A DNA stretch of 64,000 nucleotides from an uncultured Clostridia bacterium (GTDB taxonomy: Bacteria > Bacillota > Clostridia > TANB77 > UBA1234): positions 1 to 64,000 of the forward strand of contig CAKPAA010000005.1 of assembly GCA_934132775.1 (NCBI GenBank), written 5' to 3'. Of this stretch, positions 18,079-26,285 are shown piece after piece (position 1 is the stretch's first letter; each line of letters begins with the position of its first letter). The position numbers and the translations under genes were made by a program. The notes below the pieces were generated by a model. It saw only the letters and a program-made list of their open reading frames with translations, searched no databases and was not told the DNA's origin.

Positions 18079-18897
18079 TTATCTCTCTATAATCTTAGGC
18101 TTAATAGCTTCAACAATCGCATCTGTTAATGTTGCAACTTCTGAAATGAAGAAGCCATTTCTATCAGTTCCCATATCTGCATTTGCGTTTTCAATGAAGA
18201 ATTTTGCTGCTGTTCCATCATTACTTGAATCAAAGAATTGGGTATTGTATGGTAGCGTATAAATTCTCTTCTTATAATTGAACTTTCTAGCAATATTTCT
18301 TTCATTGTATTTTGAATATCTGTCATATCTTCCTAAAACAGGTATAACAGGTTTCTCTTGCAATATCTTTAACGTTTCCATATCTTTAAACAATTTTTTC
18401 AATATTTGCATATCTTGACTCATATGGAAAACAATCAAATCAGATTTTTGCAAAATAGGATTAACTTCTGAAGTTCTATTTCCCTTATTCAAATCTACAA
18501 GAACAATATCGTATAATTGATTTGCATAATCCATCATAATTGGCATTGTTTCAAGTATTCTTGAATATGAATCAGGATCATTTTTAAATGTTCCGTATAA
18601 TAGTTCTAATCTTCCTTTTATTACTGGTGAAGCATAATTAGGAATATTCTCAGGTGTTAACTTATTGCTTCTTAAAAGCCTATCCAAAGCATCAATACCA
18701 GTATCAGCAGTATCTAGCCTTGATTTCTTATCTTGATTAAAGAAAGATGCTTCCAACGATAAATCATTATAATGTGTTTGTGTTACTAATGTCTTATATT
18801 TTGTTCTTGCTGGAATCATTGATGCAACTGCTACTGCTGTTGCGGTTGCCGACAATTGAGCTGATTCCTCAGTGCTCCAAAATGAAACTATTGGCAT
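18079..18897 (-). CDS. ParA/CpaE-like protein with a lost P-loop
   Basis: A 272-residue protein with a MinD/ParA-like layout. The N-terminal strand PIVSFWSTEESAQLSATATAVAVASMI corresponds in position to the P-loop strand, but the KGGVGKT nucleotide motif is absent. The switch-like YDIVLVDLNKGNRTSEVNPILQKSDLIVF, equivalent to the ParA DxD/Walker B area, and the C-terminal strand-helix pattern are recognisable. CpaE-type ParA homologs localise Tad pili. GAGGAG precedes the ATG. It directly follows a second ParA-like gene. Loss of the ATP-binding motif suggests a pseudo-ATPase or a partner for its neighbour. The fold is inferred from local motifs. Confidence 0.7.
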   Translation of the reverse strand: MPIVSFWSTEESAQLSATATAVAVASMIPARTKYKTLVTQTHYNDLSLEASFFNQDKKSRLDTADTGIDALDRLLRSNKLTPENIPNYASPVIKGRLELLYGTFKNDPDSYSRILETMPIMMDYANQLYDIVLVDLNKGNRTSEVNPILQKSDLIVFHMSQDMQILKKLFKDMETLKILQEKPVIPVLGRYDRYSKYNERNIARKFNYKKRIYTLPYNTQFFDSSNDGTAAKFFIENANADMGTDRNGFFISEVATLTDAIVEAIKPKIIER

Positions 18898-18921
18898 AAC
18901 ATTCTCCTCACTTTCTATACT

Positions 18922-19668
18922 CTATGCAAAAAATCTAGCTGATTTTTCTGCGTTTTTCATAACTTTCTTAATAGTTTGAATTGGCTCTCCTGTGATAATT
19001 TCCACAGTTGATGCAAGTGCATCTTTATATGCTCTTGATAACATACGAATATCAAACTTCTTTGAATACTGATTCTGAATATTAACAGACAAGTCTCCAC
19101 CATCATATGGATAATCCAAAGTCTTTTGATTCCAATCTAATGGTAAATTATCTGTACAATCTTCTATAAATTTTCTATCTGCTGTTGTAAGAAGTTCACT
19201 ATAAAATGTTAACTTGTATAGTGGAACAATTGCATCAGGATCAGTTCTTCTCTTTAAAGCTGAAATAAATTTAAGCAAGTCAATACCTTTTTTAATATAC
19301 ATCTTGTCGTATGATGTAACAAAGAATAACACATTTGCGCTCTTCAAATCATACTCTTCAATCATTTCATCCATATCGGTGTCAATCATAATGTAGTCAT
19401 ATTCATTGAAGTCTTCGCCTTTTGTTAATAAATATTTTTTTAATTCCAACATATTGCTGAAGCCGACGGCGACATCAACGCCGTCGTGCTGTGTAACATA
19501 CTGTGCAAGTTCGTCCACTCCATCAATAGTAGGAATTGTATATCTTGTTTTTTGAGATGATGTAGCATCCAAAAATATAACTTTCTTTCCAGTAGCGGCA
19601 ATTATTTTAGAGATATAACCAATTAACTCTGTTTTATCTGATTTTCCAATAAAGCCTATACTTTTCAT
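18922..19668 (-). CDS. ParA/CpaE-like protein, degenerate P-loop
   Basis: A 248-residue ParA-like protein. GFIGKSDKTELIGYISKIIAATGKKVIFLDAT at the N-terminus occupies the place of the deviant Walker A and first strand-helix-strand of MinD/ParA, but GKSDKTE replaces KGGxGKT; the glycine-lysine-threonine spacing is only partly kept. YDYIMIDTDMDEMIEEYDLKSANVLFFVTSYD matches the Walker B/switch II segment. It lies 24 bases upstream of the second ParA-like gene, so the two may form a heterodimer. The role in placing or regulating the pilus is known for CpaE of Caulobacter; here it is inferred from position. Confidence 0.72.
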   Translation of the reverse strand: MKSIGFIGKSDKTELIGYISKIIAATGKKVIFLDATSSQKTRYTIPTIDGVDELAQYVTQHDGVDVAVGFSNMLELKKYLLTKGEDFNEYDYIMIDTDMDEMIEEYDLKSANVLFFVTSYDKMYIKKGIDLLKFISALKRRTDPDAIVPLYKLTFYSELLTTADRKFIEDCTDNLPLDWNQKTLDYPYDGGDLSVNIQNQYSKKFDIRMLSRAYKDALASTVEIITGEPIQTIKKVMKNAEKSARFFA

Positions 19669-19712
19669 AATGTAACAATCCCCTTTCTATTACCTTTAAA
19701 TTTTATTATAAA

Positions 19713-21071
19713 CTATTGCGCACTTGAAATAGCAGCTTCTCTTATCAAAGTTTGTAAATACTCTTTTCTATCAGCTCTTTGTGCTTCGATTTCTTTTGTA
19801 AGTTTCTCTGCAACCTTAGCTGTCTTAGATGGATCTTCAACTTCTAATCCTGTCATATCATCAATTGTCTTTGTTGATGTATCAGTTAAGTTAGCTCTTT
19901 GTGCTTCAAGTTTTTCTATATCAGCATACTTAGCTTTAATTTCATCCATAAGATTTGGATTTTCAGCAAGCATTTTTGCAACTTCTGGTCTAACTGGGTA
20001 GTTAGGTGTTAAAGCCTTGCTATATATTTCTGTTTTATTTGTATAGAATTTTAATAATTCTTCGTCTTTCTCAGCCTTTGCAGTTCTAATTGCTCTAGCG
20101 TCTTCTTCTGTCATTTGGCAACCAGCTTCTCTAACAATTTCAGCTATATCTAATTCATCTTCTGTTGGTACTTTTTCTTCTGATTTTGTTGTTGGCTCTG
20201 TATACATTGGATTTCCATTGCTATCAAGTACTGGATCACCACTCTCATCAAGTATTGGTTTAACTGAACTATCATCAGTTACATCAACACTTTCTGTGTA
20301 AAGCTCTTGTAATTTTTTAACAGCATTATCATATTTTGCGACATAATCAACATTAACATATTTATATAACTGTTCTGTTGGATTTACATATTTTGTTGCG
20401 TAAACATTTATACCATCAGCAATGTATGATTCAATAACAGCACTACTTACTCTTACTATCTCTTCTTCGTTCAACTCTAAGAAAATAGAATTAGATTCAG
20501 CATTAGCTCCAGTCCCTGTTATTTCTTTACCTGCAACAACAAGATAATCTTCACCTGTTGGGAACAATATTCTAATATCAATGAAATCACCTTCAACTAA
20601 GTTGCTTGGCAATGAAATCATATTAAATTCTCTTGATCTTAAATCAACACTTACATTATCTGAATCTTGTAAAAATAAAGAATCAGATATAATTGTCCTT
20701 GCACTTGTTGCAGATTTAAGTTTTCTTCCTACGAAACTCTTATCATAATTATATAAAATATTTCCACTCTTATCTTTTGTTGGATTTCCGTTTCTATCAA
20801 GAATCTCCGTAGCTAAATAAGCATCAACTGGTAAAGTTTCTTTTTTAGCCTCAACCAAAGTCACGTCATTTTCAGACATAATATGATTAACTGGTAAGTC
20901 GTCAGCTAATACATATGCCATTTGAGTTTCAGCTTTTACTTTTAAATCAGCGATTTCATTCTTCTTTTGCTTAGCATATAAACCAAACATAACTCCTATT
21001 ACAATAGTTGGGATTAAAAAGGCAATCACGCCTGTAGTAATCATTTTCTTTTTCATAGGTCCTAACATCAT
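19713..21071 (-). CDS. CpaB-like SAF-domain protein of the Tad cluster
   Basis: A 452-residue protein, first gene of the operon. A basic head and transmembrane helix (about residues 10-30, ITTGVIAFLIPTIVIGVMFGLYA) lead into a SAF-like region: VLADDLPVNHIMSENDVTLVEAKKETLPVDAYL, then VGRKLKSATSARTIISDSLF, characteristic of CpaB/RcpC, and a following beta domain (SLPSNLVEGDFIDIRILFPTGEDYLVVAGK). CpaB proteins line the exit path in Tad systems. The C-terminal 170 residues are acidic and helical, with repeated ALEDGE-type residues, and have no counterpart I recognise. GAGGAGAGG lies eight bases before the ATG. Confidence 0.85.
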   Translation of the reverse strand: MMLGPMKKKMITTGVIAFLIPTIVIGVMFGLYAKQKKNEIADLKVKAETQMAYVLADDLPVNHIMSENDVTLVEAKKETLPVDAYLATEILDRNGNPTKDKSGNILYNYDKSFVGRKLKSATSARTIISDSLFLQDSDNVSVDLRSREFNMISLPSNLVEGDFIDIRILFPTGEDYLVVAGKEITGTGANAESNSIFLELNEEEIVRVSSAVIESYIADGINVYATKYVNPTEQLYKYVNVDYVAKYDNAVKKLQELYTESVDVTDDSSVKPILDESGDPVLDSNGNPMYTEPTTKSEEKVPTEDELDIAEIVREAGCQMTEEDARAIRTAKAEKDEELLKFYTNKTEIYSKALTPNYPVRPEVAKMLAENPNLMDEIKAKYADIEKLEAQRANLTDTSTKTIDDMTGLEVEDPSKTAKVAEKLTKEIEAQRADRKEYLQTLIREAAISSAQ

Positions 21072-21341
21072 AATATAATCCTCTCCTCTACATTACAATC
21101 TCTTACTTACAGAAAAAAGTTTATCACTACCATATATAACATTCAATCGAATAATACTTTTTTAATAAAAATGTAACAAAAATGTAATATTTCTGTAATT
21201 TTTTTAATCTTATTTGAAAACTAATTACTAAAAATATTGTTTTTATGTAAAACAATATCAAGTAACAATAAAAAACAAATCGAATATTATGTTATAAAGA
21301 GGATGTCTTGTTTAAAAGAATTTCTAAATTTATTACAATTT
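21072..21341. other. Divergent control region, pilus operon / cysteine desulfurase
   Basis: The gap between the two divergent starts must hold both promoters. Rightwards, TTGTTT (about 21308) with TATTAC 17 bases later is a weak candidate for the desulfurase. Leftwards no good -10/-35 pair stands out; tandem AAAAATGTAA copies occur near 21166-21190. No RNA motif recognised. Confidence 0.35.
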
Positions 21342-21359
21342 TTGCTTTAATCAAAGCAA
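21342..21359 (+). promoter_or_regulatory. Palindrome before the cysteine desulfurase ribosome site
   Basis: TTGCTTT-AATC-AAAGCAA is a perfect 7-base inverted repeat directly upstream of AAAGGA. It could be an operator (for example for a Rrf2-type regulator) or a small mRNA hairpin affecting initiation. Confidence 0.35.
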
Positions 21360-21377
21360 GAAAGGAATTGATTATCT

Positions 21378-22505
21378 ATGAATATTTATTACTTTGACAA
21401 TGCTGCCACAACAAAATTAGACGAAAAAGTTTTAAAAGAAATGCTCCCCTACCTTATCCAAAATTATGGCAACGCATCGAGCCCTTACAAACTTGGAAGA
21501 CATTCTAGAAAAGCTGTTGAAATATCAAGAGAAAAAGTTGCAAACGCATTGAATGCAAATAAAAACGAAATATATTTCACTTCTGGGGGAAGTGAGAGTG
21601 ACAACACAGCACTTTTCGGTATTGCCAGTGCATATAGTTCAAAAGGGAAACACATAATAACAAGCCAAATCGAACATCCAGCAATATTAGAAACCTGTAA
21701 GCAACTAGAAAAGGAAGGCTATGAAATAACTTATCTTCCAGTTGATGATAATGGAGCAGTTAGCATAGAAGAACTAAAAAAAGCAATAAAACCTTCAACA
21801 ATATTGATTTCAATTATGTTTGCAAATAATGAAATTGGTACAATACAACCAATAAAAGAAATCAGTACCATTGCTCATTCACACGGTATAATATTTCATA
21901 CAGACGCAGTTCAAGCCGTTGGTAACGTTAAAATAGATGTTAAAAAATTAGAAATTGATGCACTATCTCTATCGGGTCATAAATTTTATGGTCCAAAAGG
22001 AATTGGAGCATTATATGTCAGCGAAAATATAAAATTCAATAAATTTATAAACGGTGGTCATCAAGAAAAAAATATGCGAGCAGGAACAGAAAATGTAGCA
22101 GGAATTGTCGGACTTGGTGAGGCGATAAACTTAGCCGATAAAAACTTAGAAAAACATCAAAGCAAAATGACAAATTTGAGAAATTACTTCTTTGAAGAGA
22201 TATTAAAAAACTTTAAAGATGTAAAAATAAACGGCGATTTAAGCAATAGACTGCCTGGTAACGCTAACCTGTCTTTCAAAAATATAAATGGAAATAAAAT
22301 TCTACTAGACTTAGATAAGTATGGAATTTGTATTTCAACAGGAAGTGCTTGTAGCTCTTCATCTAACAATGCTTCACACGTTTTAAAGGCAATTAAGGTA
22401 CCAAAAGATTACATCAATGGTTCGATAAGAGTTACCATTGGAAAAAACAATACACAGGAAGAAGTTGATTATCTTTTAGAAAAATTAAAAGAGATTATTA
22501 AATAG
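21378..22505 (+). CDS. Cysteine desulfurase, NifS/IscS family
   Basis: A 375-residue PLP enzyme taking sulfur from cysteine as a persulfide for Fe-S clusters or tRNA thiolation. Fold-type I signatures are intact: YFDNAATTKL at the N-terminus, TSGGSESDNTAL, the stacking histidine in SQIEHPAI, the PLP lysine in SGHKFYGPKGIG (K202), and the catalytic cysteine in STGSACSSSS (C325). The long GSACSSSS loop and RVTIGKNNTQEEVD end place it in group I (NifS/IscS). AAAGGA precedes the ATG. No iscU, iscR or mnmA lies next to it in the window; it is monocistronic, ending in a terminator. Confidence 0.94.
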   Translation: MNIYYFDNAATTKLDEKVLKEMLPYLIQNYGNASSPYKLGRHSRKAVEISREKVANALNANKNEIYFTSGGSESDNTALFGIASAYSSKGKHIITSQIEHPAILETCKQLEKEGYEITYLPVDDNGAVSIEELKKAIKPSTILISIMFANNEIGTIQPIKEISTIAHSHGIIFHTDAVQAVGNVKIDVKKLEIDALSLSGHKFYGPKGIGALYVSENIKFNKFINGGHQEKNMRAGTENVAGIVGLGEAINLADKNLEKHQSKMTNLRNYFFEEILKNFKDVKINGDLSNRLPGNANLSFKNINGNKILLDLDKYGICISTGSACSSSSNNASHVLKAIKVPKDYINGSIRVTIGKNNTQEEVDYLLEKLKEIIK

Positions 22506-22507
22506 TT

Positions 22508-22548
22508 AAAATTCGTAATGAGGCTTATGGCACTTCATTACGAATTTT
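22508..22548. terminator. Intrinsic terminator of the cysteine desulfurase gene
   Basis: Perfect 14-base arms AAAATTCGTAATGA (22508-22521) and TCATTACGAATTTT (22535-22548), ending in T5. Confidence 0.9.
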
Positions 22549-22660
22549 TAAATCATTTATTAAATAAGTATAATATTAAATTTTATGTTCATAAAAAACA
22601 TCTAGTAGCTTAAAAACTTTATTACAAAGCATTACGTTGAGCACTATTGCTAGATATGAG

Positions 22661-22704
22661 TACGTAGAAAAGTTTGTGTAAACTAGCACAATCCTTTCTA
22701 TGTA
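22661..22704. other. Unassigned long hairpin
   Basis: TACGTAGAAAAGTTTGTG (22661-22678) and CACAATCCTTTCTATGTA (22687-22704) pair over 18 positions with a few mismatches or wobbles and an 8-base loop. It lies in a gene-free stretch and could be part of a small RNA or a relic of a repeat. Confidence 0.45.
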
Positions 22705-22837
22705 AAGAATCAAAAATTATAATTGACTAAATCTTTTATATTGTTATTATACAGTTAGTTAGTTTTAAGTCAATAGTGAGGGGTTATAGTTTAAGGCCAT
22801 AATCCCTTAAATCAAGCTAAATATTAAAATTAATATT

Positions 22838-22890
22838 CTGTTCTCCGTCTCCCGTCCCTCTCCTCGTCATCTCGTCCTCTTTCCCCGCCT
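22838..22890. repeat. C/T-rich tract with CTCGTC/CTCCGTC repeats
   Basis: About 53 bases are almost purely pyrimidine on this strand, GA-rich on the other, with loosely repeated CTC-GTC and TCCC units. They are far richer in G/C than the surroundings and directly behind the stop of the leftward gene. Confidence 0.6.
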
Positions 22891-23264
22891 TATTTATCGA
22901 AGTTTATTAATTTCTTTATTTTTGAATCATAAGACCTTATTTTTCTTTTTAATTCCATATTTTGCTCAATATACAAATTTTCTAAGTCAATTCTATCTTG
23001 TTCATTCATATCGCCTTCACTTATTATACCAACTTTATACTTCTTTTGTAAATCTAATAAATAATCTTGTCTCTCGTTTTTCAATTTATACTCCTCAAAA
23101 AAATTATTTATTCTTGTACTTTTTTCATTATCTATTGGTGCATCTACTGTACTTTCCTCTATTAAATTATTAGTTCTGTGAAACAAATGATGCAGCCATG
23201 ATTTTACTTTTGAAAACAAACTGCTCATTTCTATTTTATTATAATCCCTTCTCATAAATGGCAA
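22890..23264 (-). CDS. Small charged coiled-coil protein, island gene
   Basis: A 124-residue protein of unknown function. The N-terminal part has a basic amphipathic segment (SSLFSKVKSWLHHLFHRTNN); the rest is strongly charged and helical (INNFFEEYKLKNERQDYLLDLQKKYKVG, then DLENLYIEQNMELKRKIRSYDSKIKKLINF), probably a coiled coil. The start is uncertain: a TTG at 23264 has AAAGGA at close spacing, ATGs at 23255 and 23228 have poorer sites. It lies in the accessory island and resembles in make-up the 150-residue island gene at the other end, which has a similar basic amphipathic tail. No family recognised. Confidence 0.6.
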   Translation of the reverse strand: MPFMRRDYNKIEMSSLFSKVKSWLHHLFHRTNNLIEESTVDAPIDNEKSTRINNFFEEYKLKNERQDYLLDLQKKYKVGIISEGDMNEQDRIDLENLYIEQNMELKRKIRSYDSKIKKLINFDK

Positions 23265-23432
23265 ATTTTTCCTTTCATATATAATGACTTTATGACTGTA
23301 TCCTTAAATTGGCATAGTTTGTTCAACATAACGTTGAATTTCTTCCACAAATATGTTAAAATTATGGTAATAACTTCTATTTTTATAATTCCATTCATTT
23401 TTTGCGTTACATTGTGGCGTAAGATTATCTGA

Positions 23433-23461
23433 TTGGCATTATGCAAGATTATTGCATAAAT
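23433..23461 (+). promoter_or_regulatory. Candidate promoter with a palindromic spacer
   Basis: TTGGCA (23433-23438) and ATAAAT (23456-23461) are 17 bases apart, and the spacer holds the perfect inverted repeat TTATGCAA-gatta-TTGCATAA (23439-23459). The site lies 30 bases before the following gene, suggesting control by a dimeric repressor. Confidence 0.45.
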
Positions 23462-23490
23462 AGAAGGCAATAAATTGGAGGTTTCAAACA

Positions 23491-23721
23491 ATGAACAAAA
23501 TCTACACCAACGTCAATCGCATCCTCAGAACCATCTTCCACGTTCTCCATATCTTTGTTCGGCTCTTCATCATCACTTTCATCATCTGCGTAAGTCTGGT
23601 AGTAATTCGTTACACCGTTCCTGCCACAGAAAGTATGCCATCATATATCCAATTCGTTGATGAAATACTAATTCCGTGTGGTGAGAACTTCTTTAAAGGA
23701 GTGATGAAGTATCTGAAGTGA
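23491..23721 (+). CDS. Small membrane protein, atypical base composition
   Basis: A 76-residue protein with a central hydrophobic helix (about residues 15-42, IFHVLHIFVRLFIITFIICVSLVVI) preceded by a basic N-terminus and followed by a short segment outside (PATESMPSYIQFVDEILIPCGENFF). GGAGG lies eight bases before the ATG and a strong terminator follows the stop, so it is a real transcription unit. Codons are rich in C at third positions (ATC, AAC, CTC), quite unlike the AT-rich neighbours, which suggests recent acquisition. Size and topology would fit a holin-like, toxin or regulatory peptide; none is demonstrated. Confidence 0.65.
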   Translation: MNKIYTNVNRILRTIFHVLHIFVRLFIITFIICVSLVVIRYTVPATESMPSYIQFVDEILIPCGENFFKGVMKYLK

Positions 23722-23734
23722 AGTGATATTGCCA

Positions 23735-23765
23735 GCCTCTCTCGATTTCGAGGAGGCGCTTTTTT
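23735..23765 (+). terminator. Intrinsic terminator of the small membrane protein gene
   Basis: GCCTC-t-CTCGA-tt-TCGAG-GAGGC stem followed by CGCTTTTTT. It reaches the stop codon of the convergent gene. Confidence 0.85.
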
Positions 23766-25923
23766 ATGACTTTTCATAGGAACTTTTATCTATTGTTTTT
23801 CCATGTGATTGCTCATATTCTCTTTTTCTATCATCAAGAGCTGTTAAAAGCTGTTTCTGTTCTTCTTCTAGCCTTCCAAGTTTAGTTTGACTATAACTTC
23901 TAGCATGTGTTTCTCGTTGTTCTTGCTCTGCCATATCCAATTTTTGAACACTTTTATCATCAGCTTGAAAACCAGTACCATCTTCATAAAAATCTGCTAT
24001 GTCAGAAAAAACCCTTTGTGGAACTCCATCTCCCAACTCACCATTTGGAGCATCAAATATTCCAAAATACTTGATTTTTCTATTGTTTTGAGGATTTTCG
24101 TCTAAACTTCTATATTCGACTCTGTTATGAGCAACATCTCTATATATTTTAGATTTAAAACTATATCCGTGTTCCGTATAATACTTCATTGCACTATCTA
24201 ATCTATCTTGCATTGTTTCGCCATAATGCTCTCTAAACAATTCTCCAGTTTCATAATTCATGCTTCTAGGCTGATAAGACATATCATACATAGGCATAAT
24301 AGGAATAGATGGATTAACACGTTCTATTTTTCTTCTTCCATCACCACTTACAATTTCTCTAAATGCGGGTTGCCCATCTTTTCCATAATTTCCTGGTCTT
24401 GATGCCTCATGTTCTCCAACATAATATGCAAAATCAATTTGTTTATAACTATCTAAATCAAAGTCAAAGCCAAACAATTCTTTAAAATCCTTTATACCAC
24501 AAGGATATGGCAAAGTTTCATCAGGAATTGGAATTGAACCTACTGCTCCACCAACGCAGCATTTGCTTACAATTTCTGGATGTATCATTGCAAATCTTTG
24601 AGCAAAAACCCCTGATGCAGAATAACCACTCAGAAAAACTTTCTCGGAAACAGATTTTCCTGTAATTTCTTCAATTTTCCTTTTAGCTGATTCTATACAT
24701 TCTAAATATTGAGTATCCATTCGTTCTTCAGGTGCTTTTTCTTCTATACAATCACGAGAAAGTTCCTGAAAGTACCCCTCTCCATCTATACTAGGAACAA
24801 TTGGAATAACAATAGGAGCATCTTTTACAGATTTAAGTATTCTATTTGCTGTTCCTAATGCACTAACTGAACTTCTATCATCAAATCCAACAATATTTCC
24901 TCTTTTATCACTTTCTTTATTTAAACTTTCAACAATAATTTCTGAATTGTCTTTCATTCCATCAGGAATAACTAATAAATACGGAATAGAAGACCCCTCA
25001 ATTATCATATAACCTTCATACTTTTTTCCATCATGTTCAAATTGACTAATAGTTGTAAAATAATCACTTAAACAATCTGTTTTTTCTGGAAGTCTAAGAC
25101 CATATTTACCCATTGTCTTTAATAAACAATCATCTCTCTTTTGAACAAAATCAGCAAAATTACCAATATCTAATACATCTGTTCTTCTTTGTTCAGACGA
25201 AAAAACATATTTTACACCCATTTGATTTAGCCTAATTAATTCATCTTGCCACATAGCAAATGCTCCACCATGAGTTTCAGAAATAGTAGTACATAATGTG
25301 CCATTTTCTATACCATGAGAATATACATTACCTCCCATTAAGCCTCTTTCTTTTTGATCTGGATTTACTCTTGATGAATATCTTTTTGCTACATCATAAT
25401 CAGTAGTCCAATAAGAAATACCATCTCGAATACTATAAACTCCTTTTTCATCAGGGACACCAATCTGACTAGGATCAAGTTCTTCGGCTGTGCCATGATA
25501 CAACATGTCTGGAGATGAAATACTTTGTGCTTTATATTTAAAAATTTCACCTAATTTAGGGTCTAAAACTCTTTCAACATCATAGCCTTTCATTTTCATA
25601 TCATCAATTAAAACTTGCAATTTAGCTGAATAAAAAGCTCTTGAAGCTAAACATTTTTTTATCCAATCGCCTAAATCTTGCTTTGACGAATCATTATTAA
25701 CATCACGATATATCCAATAATCCTGCATACCAATATCATAGAATAAATCAATTAAAAGTAATGCAGATGCTTGTTCTTCTGTTCTATCTCTTCCTCTTTT
25801 TCTTGCTTTTTCAATATACTTTTTTAGCGACTCATTATTTTGTCGACGAAGCATATCTATTTCTCCATCAGTAAGAGAAAACTCCGATCTTCTTGGAATA
25901 GTATTCAAACGTTTCACCACCAT
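23764..25923 (-). CDS. Effector-like fusion: ADP-ribosyltransferase-like domain plus alpha/beta hydrolase
   Basis: A 719-residue protein. The N-terminal 120 residues are charged and helical. About residues 140-270 hold YHGTAEELDPSQIG, then ISYWTTDYDVAKRYSSR, the H-x-T and Y-x-x-A-x-x-Y pattern of ADP-ribosyltransferase folds, ending in MGVKYVFSSEQRRTDVLDIG. About residues 290-640 look like an alpha/beta hydrolase: YLLVIPDG strand, the nucleophile elbow FLSGYSASGVFAQRFA (Ser in GYSASG), an acidic loop region and a late His in YRDVAHNRVEYRS. The last 70 residues are Gln/Glu-rich coiled coil. No signal peptide. It starts 24 bases after an 83-residue gene. Ribosome site is weak. Host-targeting or polymorphic toxin activity is inference. 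Confidence 0.7.
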   Translation of the reverse strand: MVVKRLNTIPRRSEFSLTDGEIDMLRRQNNESLKKYIEKARKRGRDRTEEQASALLLIDLFYDIGMQDYWIYRDVNNDSSKQDLGDWIKKCLASRAFYSAKLQVLIDDMKMKGYDVERVLDPKLGEIFKYKAQSISSPDMLYHGTAEELDPSQIGVPDEKGVYSIRDGISYWTTDYDVAKRYSSRVNPDQKERGLMGGNVYSHGIENGTLCTTISETHGGAFAMWQDELIRLNQMGVKYVFSSEQRRTDVLDIGNFADFVQKRDDCLLKTMGKYGLRLPEKTDCLSDYFTTISQFEHDGKKYEGYMIIEGSSIPYLLVIPDGMKDNSEIIVESLNKESDKRGNIVGFDDRSSVSALGTANRILKSVKDAPIVIPIVPSIDGEGYFQELSRDCIEEKAPEERMDTQYLECIESAKRKIEEITGKSVSEKVFLSGYSASGVFAQRFAMIHPEIVSKCCVGGAVGSIPIPDETLPYPCGIKDFKELFGFDFDLDSYKQIDFAYYVGEHEASRPGNYGKDGQPAFREIVSGDGRRKIERVNPSIPIMPMYDMSYQPRSMNYETGELFREHYGETMQDRLDSAMKYYTEHGYSFKSKIYRDVAHNRVEYRSLDENPQNNRKIKYFGIFDAPNGELGDGVPQRVFSDIADFYEDGTGFQADDKSVQKLDMAEQEQRETHARSYSQTKLGRLEEEQKQLLTALDDRKREYEQSHGKTIDKSSYEKS

Positions 25924-25947
25924 TTTACGATCTTTTTATATTTTTAA

Positions 25948-26199
25948 TCATTGTTCTATTTGAAGGACAAACAAATCATATTCGCCAATACTTATTTGGT
26001 TGTCTTTATTTCCATGGTCAAATATTTCCCGATAAACATCTAAACATTGCTTATTATCAAGACATAATATTGATGTTTTTAATGTTCCTATCTGCTTTCC
26101 ACTCAAAAACCTCTTTTGTCTATCAATAGAATAACTATCATTACTAAAATCATGTTGAATCCTATTAAAAAGAGAATTCGCCACTTTAAATAAATTCAT
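25948..26199 (-). CDS. Small protein upstream of the effector-like fusion
   Basis: An 83-residue soluble protein of unknown function (MNLFKVANSLFNRIQHDFS... ending GEYDLFVLQIEQ). It is translated in the same direction as the 719-residue fusion and separated from it by only 24 bases, so the two form an operon. A small partner next to a large toxin-like protein is the usual layout for a chaperone or immunity protein, but nothing in this sequence proves either. The start region has only a weak ribosome site (TGTGATAACCA). It may be a truncated protein. Confidence 0.5.
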   Translation of the reverse strand: MNLFKVANSLFNRIQHDFSNDSYSIDRQKRFLSGKQIGTLKTSILCLDNKQCLDVYREIFDHGNKDNQISIGEYDLFVLQIEQ

Positions 26200-26285
26200 T
26201 GGTTATCACATTTTATATAATTTAACAAAATACAAAATCTCTCGATGATATTTTACTTCATTTGAAATAATTTGTATATATCTTT

